Of a stretch of DNA of 64,000 nt, positions 34,061 through 46,631 are shown piece after piece. The DNA lies in NCBI GenBank assembly GCA_947095535.1, contig OX352772.1, positions 45,031,445-45,095,444 on the forward strand, read 5' to 3'. Origin of the DNA: Poecilobothrus nobilitatus. Taxonomy: Eukaryota; Arthropoda; Insecta; Diptera; Dolichopodidae. Each line of letters starts with the position of its first letter. Position 1 is the first letter of the stretch. Position numbers and translations under genes: made by a program. The notes under the pieces were generated by a model, which was not told where the DNA came from, did no database searches, and worked only from the letters and a program-made list of their open reading frames with translations.

Positions 34061-37000
34061 TGAAATTTTTACCGCATTCACGTTTTTTTTTTTCATCTAG
34101 TAATTTTTTTTGTTTTTTTTTTATTATTTTATTTACAATAAAGTCTATACAATAATATCAGAAACAAACAGCAACAACAACAACGATATTAAGAATATAT
34201 ACTAAGATGGAAAAAAAAAACAAAAAGTAAATTATTCTCGTAAAGTTTTTCCTAAAGGTGTACTTTTCTATTTGAGAATAAAAACAAAAAGTATAGAAAA
34301 AAAAAAAAAAAAAAAATCGTGAATATAGAACGGTAAATTTCGCGAAATAGGTACACCATAGAGACAATAATTTAAAAGGGCAATTTTTATATTATTTATA
34401 CACTATATATATATATATATATATACTTATACTATATATATACACATACGCATATACAAAAGAACTAAAATATGGCTATGGATAAATATAAGAAAAAAAA
34501 CAAAAAAACTAAAACAGAAAATAAATAAAAAGAAAAGAATCGCATTACCTGTATTATATCTTATAGATACATTTTATGTATTTTTATGTTTTTTTTTTTT
34601 TTTTTTATAGTGTTTTGTAATATCCTTTTCATATTTTTTTCTTTCAAAAAATATGTTTTTTTTTGTTTTTTTTCGTAGTTTTATTACTTTTGTTTTACTT
34701 TTTATGTTGTTGGTACATAACGATACAAAAATTTCATTTAACTGTCCTCAACAAAATTTCTAATATTCGGCCTAGCCATATATACCACCCACAAATATTA
34801 TAAAATTTCCATTTAAATACAAGTTATAGTTCAACAGTTTAGAAAAAAAGAAATGTTTTTTGGTTGCGTCAAAGATTTTTCTTTTTTTTTTGTTTTGTAA
34901 TAAAAAAATAGTCTTAGTTTTAAAGTTAAATGAAAAGAAAGAGAAAAAGAAAGAGAAAGAAAGAAAATTAGAATATTTTGCCTCGTGTCTTATAATTTTT
35001 GAATAGTGTTTTTTCAACAGCAATAAGTTCATAAAATTTTATCGTTTATGTTTTTTTATTTTTGCTTATAGAATAATATTCTGTTGTACAGGTAAGTTTA
35101 GCGTATATATGAATAGATAGGCAGATTTATAGATATATATACAAGTTAACTGTATAGTCTATGCTAATAAATTGAAAGTGCCGTTATAATGGTATAAGAA
35201 AATAATTCAAAATTTTATCATTATTTTTATTTTTTTCTATTTTCTGTTTTTTGTTTTCTAAGTTTTCTCATGGAAATAACCTAGAGTTACAAAAAAAAAA
35301 AATTACTAACGGTACTTTAGAATATTTTGGAAAGTTTTTTATTTTGTTTTTTGTTTTTTTTTTTTTTGTTTTTAGTATTTAGATGGACCAGTTCTGTTAT
35401 AGTAATGCTAAAGGTAAGGATGTTATATTGGGGGAAGATAAATAATAAAGACAAAATCCTATAGTGAATTCTTTTAGTATATATACATATATATTTTTTT
35501 TCTGTATACTTTTGTTTAAAGGTGGTTAGTATTATTATTGTTTAGCTTTGAAAATATATTCATCCCCCGTTGGTAATTTATATCTATTGCGCTTTGTAAC
35601 AATACGAAAAAAAAAAAAATAAAAAAAAAAACTCATAAAATATAATTTTATGTCTACTAGTTTTTTTTTTTCTTTGCCACAGTTTTTTTTTTTTATATAT
35701 ATATATAATAACGGTATAATTTAAGTAAGAAAAAGAAACAAAAAAAATAGCGGGAAAAAATAATTACAAAATAATGACAATTTATATAATATATTTTCTA
35801 CGTATATGTATGTTTATATAGTTAAAAGTATAATATAACGGTAATATATTAACGGTGTACATTTTTAACTTTATTTTACTGTACAAAAATGAATAGAAAT
35901 CACATTTAATATATACATATAATATCTATTATAACTATGTTTTTATATTGAAAAACTTTTTTCTTCTTTTTACTATTTTTCTCTTTTCTTTTTTTCACAT
36001 TTTTATAGTTTAACTACGATATAACGGTATCTTGATGGTTTATGTTAATGTTGAATATTTTAGAAATAAGGAACTAAGCAAAAACAAAAAAAAAAAAAGG
36101 ACATCATAACAATACTATAGAAAAATGTAAATTGAATAAGATTATATAAATACTGTTATGTGTATGTATATAGGTATTCTATTCTTATATACATTAGATT
36201 GAATAAAGCAGATGATCGTTTTAAATTTAGAAATGAATTTCTTTAATGGGATGATAGTAGTTTTTTTTTTTTTTTTGTTATATTTTTATTTTTGTGGATA
36301 TTTTTTATTCCGCTATCCATTTTAAATGAATAATCCTATGTATATCTTATTTTTAGTTTTGTGTTTTTTTTTTTTTCTTTTTTACAGAAAAAGATAGACT
36401 ATAAATAAAGAAAGAGAAAGAATTATTTTATAATAATAACGAAAAAGAAAAACAAGAAACAAAAAAAAAAAGAAGAAAATGAATGAAAAAATATATAAAA
36501 TATAAATTGTTTTATGAAAAAATATTTGTATAAAAGTGAAATGTACAGTTAGATTTAGAGAGTAAAAAATAACGGGGAAAAAAAACCGCTTGGCAAAAAG
36601 GCCTGTGTAATAAGAAAGAAAATCAAAAAAAAAAAAATGAAAAATATGAATAGAGATAGAAACAGAAAAAAAACAAAAAAACACAGAAGATATATAGTTT
36701 AGATTTAAGTTTTTTTTTTTTATTTTTTTTTTAGTTGATGGAAAATGACTCTCTGTCGTTGAAAGATGGTTATTATTTCTTTTCCTGAAATATATATTTA
36801 TTTTGGTATGGTTTTTTTTTGTTATGTTTATATACGAGTATATATGCTTTTCTTTTCTAAATAAACAAAAAAGAATAAATGATTTAATATTATAATATAG
36901 TTTATTTTTGTTTTATTATATTATATCTATTAAATATCCATATAGCATAGGGTTAGATGTCTTTTGCATTAATACTACAATGTCCTTCATTAATTTTTTT

Positions 37001-37430
37001 TTATTTCGTTTTTCTTTTTTCAATTTTTTCGTTGTACATATATTTTATTTTGAAAAATTTTTGTTTTATTTATTTTTTTTTTTTTGATTATTTTAATGCA
37101 GTCTATTTGAACATTAAATCTCAGAGCATAAAGATTTTTTCATATAGAATGATATTAGAATGAAAAGTCTTTTGTTACACCACGATATTTAAATAATCAA
37201 ACATTTTTTTCATATAGGTAGTAATAATAACAAACAAAACAGGAAAAAAAAAGAAAAGTAATCCTTTTCTGTTTTTGTCAGGATAATAGACAGAGACACA
37301 AAGAAAATTAAAACATAGAAATAAAGGAAATGAATTTAAATTCAATAAAATACCAAAAAATTATATATAAAAATGAGGGTAAAAAAAATTAATGAGTTAT
37401 TTTAAAAGAATAAAAGGTCAGTTTATGTAT
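34061..37430. repeat. Homopolymer-rich low-complexity block
   Basis: A and T runs dominate, with TA microsatellites near 34403-34424 and 35696-35708. Several 'aacggta' words occur (about 35310, 35710, 35838, 36023). The 100-residue minus-strand frame at 36382-36684 is nearly all F, I, L, S and Y from poly-A on the plus strand and is not a gene. Confidence 0.75.
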
Positions 37431-39085
37431 TTTGTTCTTGCATTGATTATATTTAGTATATAATATAAAAAAATTATAATAATATTATTAAAATTAGATT
37501 AAGAGAATTTAAATATTATATGATTATAGAATTAGCTGAATTATTTTAACAATTTTTTTTAAATTTCTTGTGGTGTAAATGCTTAAAATTTTAATTTTGT
37601 AAATATTAGCTTTAATCATGGTTAATCTGTTCTCTCTAAATTCTTAAATATATCACACCTCCTTTTTATATATACAAGCGCAATTTTCTGAATAAATTGA
37701 AAGCTTAGGTGCTATGGATTTTCAGACTGCTTACTGGTAGAGTTGGGATGGATTAAATAAACTTATATAGAGTAAACATGAATATATCAAGACGATTAAG
37801 ATTTCCTGATGGCTTTTGAAAAATTTCAGTTCTCATAAGAAAATGTAAAAATCATATGTTTGAAATGTTACTATACGGATTGGTATATTTAATTTTAATG
37901 ATTAAAGTTAAATACTTATTCATTTATTTTGTAATTTAAGTTATAGTAATCCATTTTTTTTGGATGTATTTTTTAATCAGCTGTTAATCGAATCATTTTG
38001 AAAATCTTTTTAATGTTAGTGGCTTTCAGTTTTCCAGTTTAATTCCAATTTTATGGATCATTTGCCTATTAGGCATAAAACCCATAGTTATTCTTATTAT
38101 TCTTATGCATATTTATATATTATTTTGTTGTGTATATGACCTGATATAGATTTAAACACAAAAATTTTCGAATGGAAAGCAGGACACTGTAGCATCAATG
38201 GTCAGATTTTTGAAAGATGGCTTTATTAAAAGGATCTACATTTTGGTAATATGTTTTTATTTAAAAAAAATAATACTATACATACAATTATAAACAACAA
38301 TAGCTAAGTAGTAATAGTAAATGACAATAGTATCAATAGTAAAAAATAATAGTATGATGAAAAAGTTAAAATAAAAATTTATGCATTACAAATATTATAA
38401 TTCGTATCAAAATCTTAAGAATTGTCTTAAGATAATTCATAATAGATTGCCTTTAGAATTGCTCAGTATAAATCTTAACAAGAATAATAAGTTAGTTTAG
38501 TTTGACTTTTCTTATTATCTTTTTAATTAGTACTAGTCTTTTACGAGACATTTTGTATAATAATTTTTAATAATTTTTTAAAATTATTATGAGATATTTT
38601 CTGAAAGGTTTTATTCCTCTTAAATTATCATTTTGTTTATTTTTATATTTAATATTTTGATCTTATTCATATAAAAAGTGTGTATTCAGAAGTGTAGTGA
38701 TATACTATAATATGACTAAATAACTGCGAAATAACCTTTTTAAGCTTAATAAAATTCATCAAAAAGGTAAAGGATATCGTAGTTTAAAAATTAAGGACAC
38801 AAAGTAAATAAGACAATGAAATGAATCTATATAGGATGTTTTAATTTATTTTTAATAAATGGTTATAATTCACTTTGATGAAGTATTCGGAAAAATAATT
38901 TAAAAAACGGATGTTCCTACATGTTGTTTTTTAAACAATGCTGAAATCTTTGTTAATCATTCAAATTTAATTAGCCACTGCCACAGTCAAAAAAGTAAAA
39001 TAAGTTTTCTAGGAAATTTTATTGAACGCGAATTAATTTAGTCCACTAAATATAGTTAAGGAGTAAGGAAAAAATTTTAATATTG
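37431..39085. other. AT-rich sequence without a recognised feature
   Basis: Both strands were examined. The stretches around 37690-37760 and 38150-38240 are more balanced in composition, but neither encodes a recognisable protein or matches another part of the window. Confidence 0.4.
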
Positions 39086-39220
39086 TCCATCTGTATGTAA
39101 CACTTCTACACTTTTTAAGATGGAGCAATAGAATTTTATCTATGAATATAGGTCTCATAGAAAAATTCATATTGTGGAACAATTTTTCTATGTAATGCAG
39201 CCATGACGCAGCTACAGTCC
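39086..39220 (-). mobile_element. Family R fragment, copy 4 (degraded terminal region)
   Basis: Order and wording follow copy 2 from about 46695: 'acttctaca', then 'gtctcata', then 'gtggaacaatttttc' and 'gcagctacagtccg', corresponding there to 'acttctacaccg', 'gtctcata', 'gtgaaacaactttttc' and 'ggagctaca'. The inverted end and the tandem units are missing, so this is an old scrap. Confidence 0.55.
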
Positions 39221-39441
39221 GTAGAGTTTATTTGTCGATGTTAATTGAATATTTCTTTAAAACTAAAAAAATTTAAAAGACACAAAAGACACGACTTTTG
39301 ACTTTTTAGACTTTAATTTTTATGCAATTTGGTAATTTAATTAACCATTATCTAAAACCATTATTTTGAGAAATTGTGGTTTCTCCATAATGCTTTTAAT
39401 CAGAGCCTTAAAATTCTGAGAAATGAAAAATTTTTGAAAAT

Positions 39442-39453
39442 AAAACCTAGTAA
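39442..39453. repeat. Target site duplication, 5' side
   Basis: 'aaaacctagtaa' recurs exactly at 39620-39631. Confidence 0.8.
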
Positions 39454-39619
39454 ATATCGAGGGTGTGTGGTGTGTGAGGATGTGTGGTGTGTGAGGGTGT
39501 GTTCGAATATCCCACACATGTCGTAAGAATAATTTCCCGACATTTACAGCCACGCCTGAAAATGAAAGGCTGTATAATTTCCTTGTTACATTTATGTGAC
39601 AGGGTAATGCACAAAAAAA
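39454..39619 (+). mobile_element. Short 5'-truncated retroposon 3' end with internal 18-bp minisatellite
   Basis: A 166-bp insert bounded by an exact 12-bp duplication ends in an A run (39612-39619). Its 3' part, with 'ctgtataatttccttgttac', 'atttatgtgacaggg', is closely matched on the minus strand at 44884-44945, so the sequence is an interspersed family. Near its 5' end, 39460-39502 is about 2.4 copies of an 18-bp GT-rich unit ('tgtgtggtgtgtgagga'). It is probably the 3' end of a LINE whose coding part is not in this window; no protein signature is present. Confidence 0.75.
39460..39502. repeat. 18-bp GT-rich minisatellite, about 2.4 units
   Basis: 'gtgtgtggtgtgtgagg' is repeated with one-base changes at an 18-base period, inside the retroposon insert. 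Confidence 0.85.
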
Positions 39620-39631
39620 AAAACCTAGTAA
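39620..39631. repeat. Target site duplication, 3' side
   Basis: This is an exact partner of 39442-39453. Its first A may belong to the poly-A tail. Confidence 0.8.
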
Positions 39632-39699
39632 CAATTCTAAAAAATTTCTTATTGTATTTTTTAAAATTCCCGCCCCTAAATATCTTTAGTTAACTGCCT

Positions 39700-42600
39700 T
39701 ATTAAATTTATGTTAATTGTTTTTTTCTTTTTAAATATTTATGTTTTACTTTTCTTAAATTCAAACATAAAATAAAAAAACAAACGATTAAAATCAGCTC
39801 CTAAAACTATGACTTTTTGAATATTTATTTTAATGGTTTATTTAATCATTATTTTTTTTCTTCCCTTTATTTTTATTAAAAGCGGTTTTAAATTAATACA
39901 GAAAAAATAAAAGCAATAAAATCCAAAAAAAAAAAAAAATTTTTAAAATTGTTTCTTTTAAATTAATTACACAATAATTCAATAAAGTTTTCTAATAAAA
40001 AGGATAACAAAAACAACAATAACAACAAAAAATAAAAATAACAATCTTTAAATTGAACATAAAAAAAAAAAAAATAATAATAAAAAAAACTAAAAATTAA
40101 GAAAAGGAAGGCATGAAAAGTAAAATAAAGAAACAGAATTATATATTATGAAAAGAAAGAGAAAGAAAAACTAATCCATTATTATTTTTTTATTTTTTAA
40201 TTTTTATTATTTTTTTTTTTTTTTGTTTTTTGGCATTTTTAACTATATAAATTCTCCAACTGTTAAAATTTATCTCCTTAAATAAAAAAAAAAACACACT
40301 ATAGATCTTATTGTTGTTATTGTTTTTTTTTTTTTATTGTAAGTTTTCGTTTTAAGTCCTTCTAATAATATATATATCTACATATATATATATATATACA
40401 CGTGTTTTAAAGAACGAGTCCTTGCGTTCAATTATTTTGTAATTTTTATTTTCATTTTTTTTCTCTTTATTATTGTTATTTTTTATTTTTTTTTTTTAGA
40501 TTTATGTTTGCGATTATTTTCTAAGTTTTATAAGAATAATAGGAAGACAGAGAGAGAGAAAGAGAGAGAGAGATTTTGTACAAAGAGATGAGAACTAAGA
40601 GTAGTACTTTTATTCTTTTATAAAAGAAAAATCTTCTTAAAAATTCATCTTATAAGTTTTCTTGCCACGTTGTTTTAAGTCCAAGGGAAGAGTGAATCGA
40701 ATTTTTACCCGATTCGACCCTAGAAAGCAAAAAAAAAAAATGTATAATTTTCTATGTGCTTTTCTATTGTTGTTTATTTTTCTGTTTGTTTTTGAAAAAA
40801 TAATAAAAAACTAAAAAAAGAAATTTAAAAAAAAAAATGAATGGCCAAAACAAATGGCTGCGAAATTCTCTATAAATTTATTTTGTTGGCCTCCTTTCGG
40901 ATATAATTTTTTATTTTTTTTTCTTATTTTTGTTTTTCTGTTCCTTTATGTCCTTATAATGTTTTTTTTTCTTTTTATTCCTTTTGCATCATTTGTTTGT
41001 TACATTGTATATCTATTATACTGTTTTAGTTTCTTCAAAATTTAAAAGAAAATTTTTGTGTTTATATAAGATGCTTCATTCTTCTTCTATCATTTCTTTT
41101 TAATCGTCTCTATTCAGATCATCAGAGTAGTGCAAAAAAAAAACAAAAAAAATCCTAAACCTAAAATGTATAGACACGCACTATTTATAGGTAGATATTT
41201 AATGTATGTCAGATATGTACATATTATATATATATTAAATAAAATATTAATAGTATTTATATATATATTATATAAATAGAATACTATTATATGTACATGT
41301 ATATAGATATAAGTAGATATGAATATAAATGGATGATAGCACAATAAATTTTTAAGGATCCAGCTTATTGTTTTCTTCTAAAAATTTTTAGAGAGCTTTT
41401 TATATTCTGTTTTTTTTTTTTGCTTTTTTTTTTTGGTTTTTTCATTTTATTTTAGAATAAACTATGAATATAATCGTTCGTTCGATGGAATTTTAGTTTC
41501 TTTTTTTTTTTTTTTGTTATTTTTATTATTATCCTTTTTATTTTAAAAAGCAATATCCCTAAATTTTGTTTTCGGTGTTTTTTTTTTTTTTTTGATTATA
41601 TATTTTTTAAAAACCAATTTTCTTTAAAAGTTTTCTTTTCTTCATCAGTTTTCCTTTTAGTGTTTTTTTTTTTTTTTATTATTTTCGATATTTCGAGGCT
41701 CGAGGCTATATAAGATACATTGTGTTGTACATGTATATCAGAACTAACTAAAAAAAAAAAAAGAAGAAAAATACAATAAGAAGAAGTGAAAAACTTATTT
41801 TTAAGGCCATTATTATTTTGGCGCGATACCCCATAAGAAAAATAAATACTAGAAAATTCAAAAGAAATTCAAAAAAAAAAAAACAAAATATTATAACTGC
41901 CGACCAACAATTCATTCTTTTCTTTTCTATACTATATATTTTTTTTCATTTTACTGTTATTTCATTGTACTGTTAGTCTTTTACTCTTCAATCTCTTTTT
42001 TTCTTATAATTTTCTTTTTACAATTTTCATAATTTTCTAATGCTAAGGTATAATAATATAACTATTAAAATATAAACAACTATTCAGATAACTATAATAC
42101 ACAACTATAATATATATATACATACATATTGCATATGTATAGGATAGGATATAACTGATATTATAACTGTTTTTAATGTTTCTAAACGTTGTAAAACAGA
42201 AAAAGACAGTTATATCAATTTATATATGTATATACATATTATATGTAAATGTAATATATTTATATTTATAGATAGACTTCGTTTTAACATCGTTTAAAAT
42301 CGTTTTGTAAACGCGTTCTATGACGCAGTAATATTATTTTATATGTTTTTTGTTGTTGTTGTTTTTTGTTGTTATTATTGCTGTAACTTTAAGATAGCGC
42401 CAAAAAAAAAAAAAAAAAAAATAAAAATATAGTGCTTTATACCGTTATAGTTTAATAGTAGAAATAAGAATATTGTTTATATATGATGTTGTGTTATTAT
42501 AACGGTAAAATTTGCTGTTATAATTTTCTTTTAAAGATATTATAAATAAATATACATATATGTACATGATACATATATATATATATATATATACCTACAT

Positions 42601-43400
42601 ATATATTTTTTATACTGTGTTCTTTTTTTGTTGAATGGTGCTGGTTGCTGATTTCAATTGGTTACTTTTTAACTATGAAAAATACTGCGGATGTTTATTA
42701 TTACATTATTCTAAACACATTCATACCTATTATATATATATATATATATATATACGTACCTTGAAAATATTAGAACATAAAGGTAGTAACAATAGAAATA
42801 TTATAGGCGCATTATAAGATAAGAAAAACATAACAAAAAAAAATAAATAAATAAAACCAAAAAGAAAGAAAATAATGGAAAATGGTGGATGAATATAAAA
42901 TTATAGAATATAATACATATTAATATTATATTATAATATTCTAAGATATAAGCATCACCTTATCAAATATTATAAATAGTAAGTAACGATAGAATGTAGA
43001 TAGAGTTACGTTTTATGTTATTTTTAATATAAAAAAAAAAAACAAAGAAGAAAAAAATACAAATGGTACACAATGGAATACGTTGGATACTAAAAGTAAC
43101 AAGAAGAACAAAAAAAAAAAAACATTAGAATGAAATAAAAGTATAATATTAGAAATACACGTATTCAAATATTTATTAATATTTTTAAAGCCTATCATTT
43201 TTTTATTTTTGGCCCTTAACTTTTATACTATATATTAATATTCCTTTTTTTTTTTGAATAATCTTTATACGTATGAATGTATGTATGTATATATAATGAG
43301 TTTAAAATAAGAAAAAATAAATGAAAAGATTTTAAAATAAAAATTGTATACATACATACATATATGATTTTGTGATTTTTGTTTTATAATAATTATATGA
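39700..43400. repeat. Homopolymer-rich block with GA and TA microsatellites
   Basis: A (GA)n stretch lies at about 40547-40574. TA runs lie near 40381-40396, 41240-41275, 42573-42592 and 42731-42754, and GTAT/CATA steps near 43270-43292. Poly-A and poly-T fill the rest. No credible coding frame exists. Confidence 0.75.
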
Positions 43401-43744
43401 TCAAAAATTGAATAGTTATATTAGCATCAACTCAGCTATTATAGGCATTTTAATACTTATTAACCTTATCTTCATATACAGGCTAAATTTTAACTCGGTT
43501 ATATGAAGTAGTCAAATCGAAAAACAATCAGATTGGGTCTGTATAATTTTACAGATTTTTATATTAGAAAATATTTCTAAGAACGATTTGCAATATCGAA
43601 AGATGATTGATATACCGCTTATTATAAAGTATCACAAATGAATATACATATATTGTTTCGACTTATACATAGATTTGTATCAACTTTAAAAAAAAATCTT
43701 TAAAGATTATGTAGCTACTATATAAAAAGACAAAATACTCTGTT

Positions 43745-44100
43745 GTACATAATAATAATATTAATAATTAATACCAATACTAATAATAATAGCTGCTAAG
43801 GGGTGACATCAGTGAGGTACTCGTCAATTATTATCTCATGATTTTAGATAAGATATTATTTACCACTATATGTTGTAACTATTGTTGGCTATCGTCACTG
43901 ATAACAAAATAGTAATAGTAATAATAGGTGAATTAATTTTCCCACTTCCTAATTCTATGGTTTTTCAGATCCTCCTCCTATCCTGTTCTATCACTACTTC
44001 TTTAAAAATATACTGTTTTTGTATTTAAGAGTTTCATCATGTTATATTGGATAAAGACGACGGTGGGTCTAGTCAGTAAGAATCTGACACTATTTTCAAT
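43745..44100 (+). mobile_element. Family T element, copy 3 (5'-truncated, diverged)
   Basis: It aligns with copies 1 and 2 through 'aataataatagctgct', 'tatgttgtaact', 'aacaaaatagtaatagtaata', 'ataggtgaatta' and the tail 'gggtctagtcagtaagaatc', 'tgacact'. The tRNA-like head is absent and the terminal CCAAG/CTTGG hairpin is lost. It is the most diverged of the three. Confidence 0.7.
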
Positions 44101-44689
44101 AACAATAGTGAAATATTTGAAAATTAGTTGATACGATAAACTATTGGAGGCTACTTTAATTATTAATTTTTTTTCAGGACTATTCATTCAATTTTCTTTT
44201 GATGATAAAATTCAAAATATTAATATTTTGAAATAAAAATATATATTTTAAATAATTGGAAAAAATTCTACAAGGTAGGTGTAGGTATAGGATAGATAAC
44301 TAAACACTTAAATAAAATCTAAATATTAAATCTAATAGTAACAAAAACAGTTCATATTGCAATTAAATTACCTCAAGTAAAAAATGAAAATTTAGCATGT
44401 CCAGCTATGTAAATAATAGCTGAAGTTAAAATTTAACTTGAAATAGGTATCTTGCACCGGTATAAACAGCAAATATGCAGTCATAAATCTCATAAATAAA
44501 TGTTTATACAAAATAAGAGAAATAAAATATTAATTTTTTAAAATGTCAAACTGAAAATAAATTATAACTTGAGTAAGCTTGAGGGTTGCCTATAAATAAA
44601 TGTTTTTAGTTCATTCGACGGTGATGATGACATTTATATTCATTGCCATAACAATTTACTCTAATGTCTTAACCTAAATTAGCATAGGC
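44101..44689. other. AT-rich spacer with one 22-bp perfect palindrome
   Basis: The palindrome 'ttcaaaatat'/'atattttgaa' around an AT centre lies at 44211-44232. Nothing else was recognised. Confidence 0.5.
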
Positions 44690-45120
44690 CATCCGGTAAG
44701 TTATTTATTATTTATAATTTTTAGTCGGCTGTTACTATATTACTCGGCTGTAGATATTGTACAAGAGTACAAGTCTCTGAAACGCAAATATTTTTATTTG
44801 TGCTCCATCTATTATCTTATACAAGAATAAATGATTTTACTTTTATTTATTTTTATATAACATTACAATATGATATTGTTGCTTTATTCCCCTGCCACAT
44901 AAATAGAACAAGGAAATTACACAGTTTTTCCTTTTCAGATGTGTTTGTAAGATATTTCTCATTTATATACTCATTTTTTATTTAATCATATTGTACTAAT
45001 TTTATATTATAAGAAAATTTTATTTTATTTTTTTATTAATCTATTAATATGAGCCACCCGAAATATGAATCCAAGACGTTTTGAATGAAAATCCGGTTTT
45101 TAACCACTATACCATTGGCT
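44690..45120 (-). mobile_element. tRNA-like SINE, copy D, with nested insert
   Basis: On the minus strand the head at about 45110-45045 reads 'ccaatggtatagtggtta', then 'ggattttcattc' (TTC still visible) and a decayed B box. The tail shares 'ttcttgtataagataatag', 'atggagcac' and 'ttgtacaatatctacagccg' with copy A and with the U6 chimera tail. The distance from head to tail is about 100 bases longer than in copy A. The surplus is explained by the foreign block at about 44884-44975. The 3' end is not sharply defined. Confidence 0.65.
44884..44975 (-). mobile_element. Retroposon 3'-end fragment nested in SINE copy D
   Basis: 'ctgtgtaatttccttgttc', 'atttatgtggcagggg' on the minus strand matches the insert at 39454-39619. 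Weak flanking similarity ('atatctta' and 'atatcata') may be a decayed target duplication. Boundaries are approximate. Confidence 0.6.
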
Positions 45121-45300
45121 GAATTCTTTATTTATATATAACTATATATATATATATATGACATTTCTTAGTTATATGTTTTTCTTTCGTCTAATAATTC
45201 AAATTTTCGGGGTCACCAAATTGTTTTTTTGGGGTCACCCGCTTGTTACGCCTAAAAGCCGTTTTAGAAATTCAAAGCTTATTAATTAATATAAATTTTT
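45121..45300. other. AT-rich spacer with a doubled GGGGTCACC
   Basis: 'ggggtcacc' occurs at about 45210 and 45231, 21 bases apart, in otherwise plain AT-rich sequence. A TA run lies at about 45143-45160. Confidence 0.5.
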
Positions 45301-46400
45301 AATCAAAAAAAAAAATACTTCTATTATAATGCTTTTATTAATAACAATTTAACTATTAATAGCTATTTAAAATAATATTAAAAAAAAAAAAAAAGAATCT
45401 CAAAAAAATTTTAATTAGCGCAATGAAAAAAGTTCAAAACTTTTATATAAAACATTTCATTTTTAACTTTAAAATTATTCATATTTAAAGAAATAAAACA
45501 ATTTTGTTTTGTTTTTTGTTTTTTTTTTTTAATAATAAATTTAAAGAGTATAATTTAATTAAAATATAAATATAAAATATAATATCATAATTAATTTAAT
45601 ATTACCAATTGCAATAAAAATAAAACAAAACAAAAGAAAAAAAAAAACATAAAAATTTAAATGGAAAAAAAAAAAAAAGATTTAAAGAAAAACTTATTTT
45701 AAAATTTTAAATAATATCAAATCTTTCCATCTTTTTTTGGATTATTTTGACTTTTTGTTTTTGTCTATACTATACAGTTTTAAGTAAAAATAACATAAAA
45801 AATATTTTTACTGTTATTTTTTTTTATATACCTATTATATATACATTTTATATGTACATAGTATACGTATGTAAGAATGTATTTTATGTCCTAAACTTTT
45901 TAATACTTTTTTAATAAATTCTTCTTCGTTGTTTCTCATTATTTTCCCTTTCTTTCTTTCTTTCTTTCAATATTCTTTCTATTTTTATAAGTAACAATTA
46001 AACTACAGAAAAATTCAGTTTTTCCAGATTTTATTTTTTTTTTTATTTTTATTTTTTTTTTTTATATAATTTATTTGAATTTTATGTAGCGAACTTTAAA
46101 TCGAGAAAAAATTTATTCGCTGAATTTATCCAATACTTTACATTCTTAATTCCCAATTTTAAAATTTCAATTCCAGAATAAAACAAAAAAAAAAAAAAAT
46201 AAGTGAAAAAAAAAATAATCAAAAAAAAATAAAAAAATTAAAAACAAACATCAGAAAACAAAAAAAAAATAATAAAAATTTTAAGACGACAAAAAACATA
46301 AAATCCTATGACGAAACTTTCAACCTAATATCTTGGAACGCCACTATTCTCTTAAAATAATTTTTAGTTAATATTTTTTAGGGTTACCAACTTTTTTTTT
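45301..46400. repeat. Homopolymer-rich block with (TTTC)n
   Basis: Poly-A and poly-T runs dominate. A pure TTTC microsatellite lies at about 45949-45968. Confidence 0.75.
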
Positions 46401-46631
46401 CTTTTTACATAAAAAAATACAATTTAAAAATTTTATGGGTGTACACGTAAAAGTGCATTCTGATCTTGTATCGTAAAAGTTCGAAAGATTGGCCGAAATT
46501 TTTGACAGAAAATGTTTTGTTTTTATGTTCATATAAAAAACATTCAAAATGCATCATATGCTGCATCAATATTCATATGCTGCACGTAAGCGAAAATTTT
46601 TTATTTCGGTATATTTTGCCTGGTGAATTTG

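Noticed and set aside
36382..36684. 100-codon minus-strand frame resembling a membrane protein
   Set aside because: Its hydrophobic composition (F, I, L, Y, S) is what any long A/T-rich stretch yields on one strand. There is no start context or partner exon.
40547..40574. GAGA-factor regulatory element
   Set aside because: A plain GA microsatellite in a block full of microsatellites. No promoter or gene nearby supports a regulatory reading.
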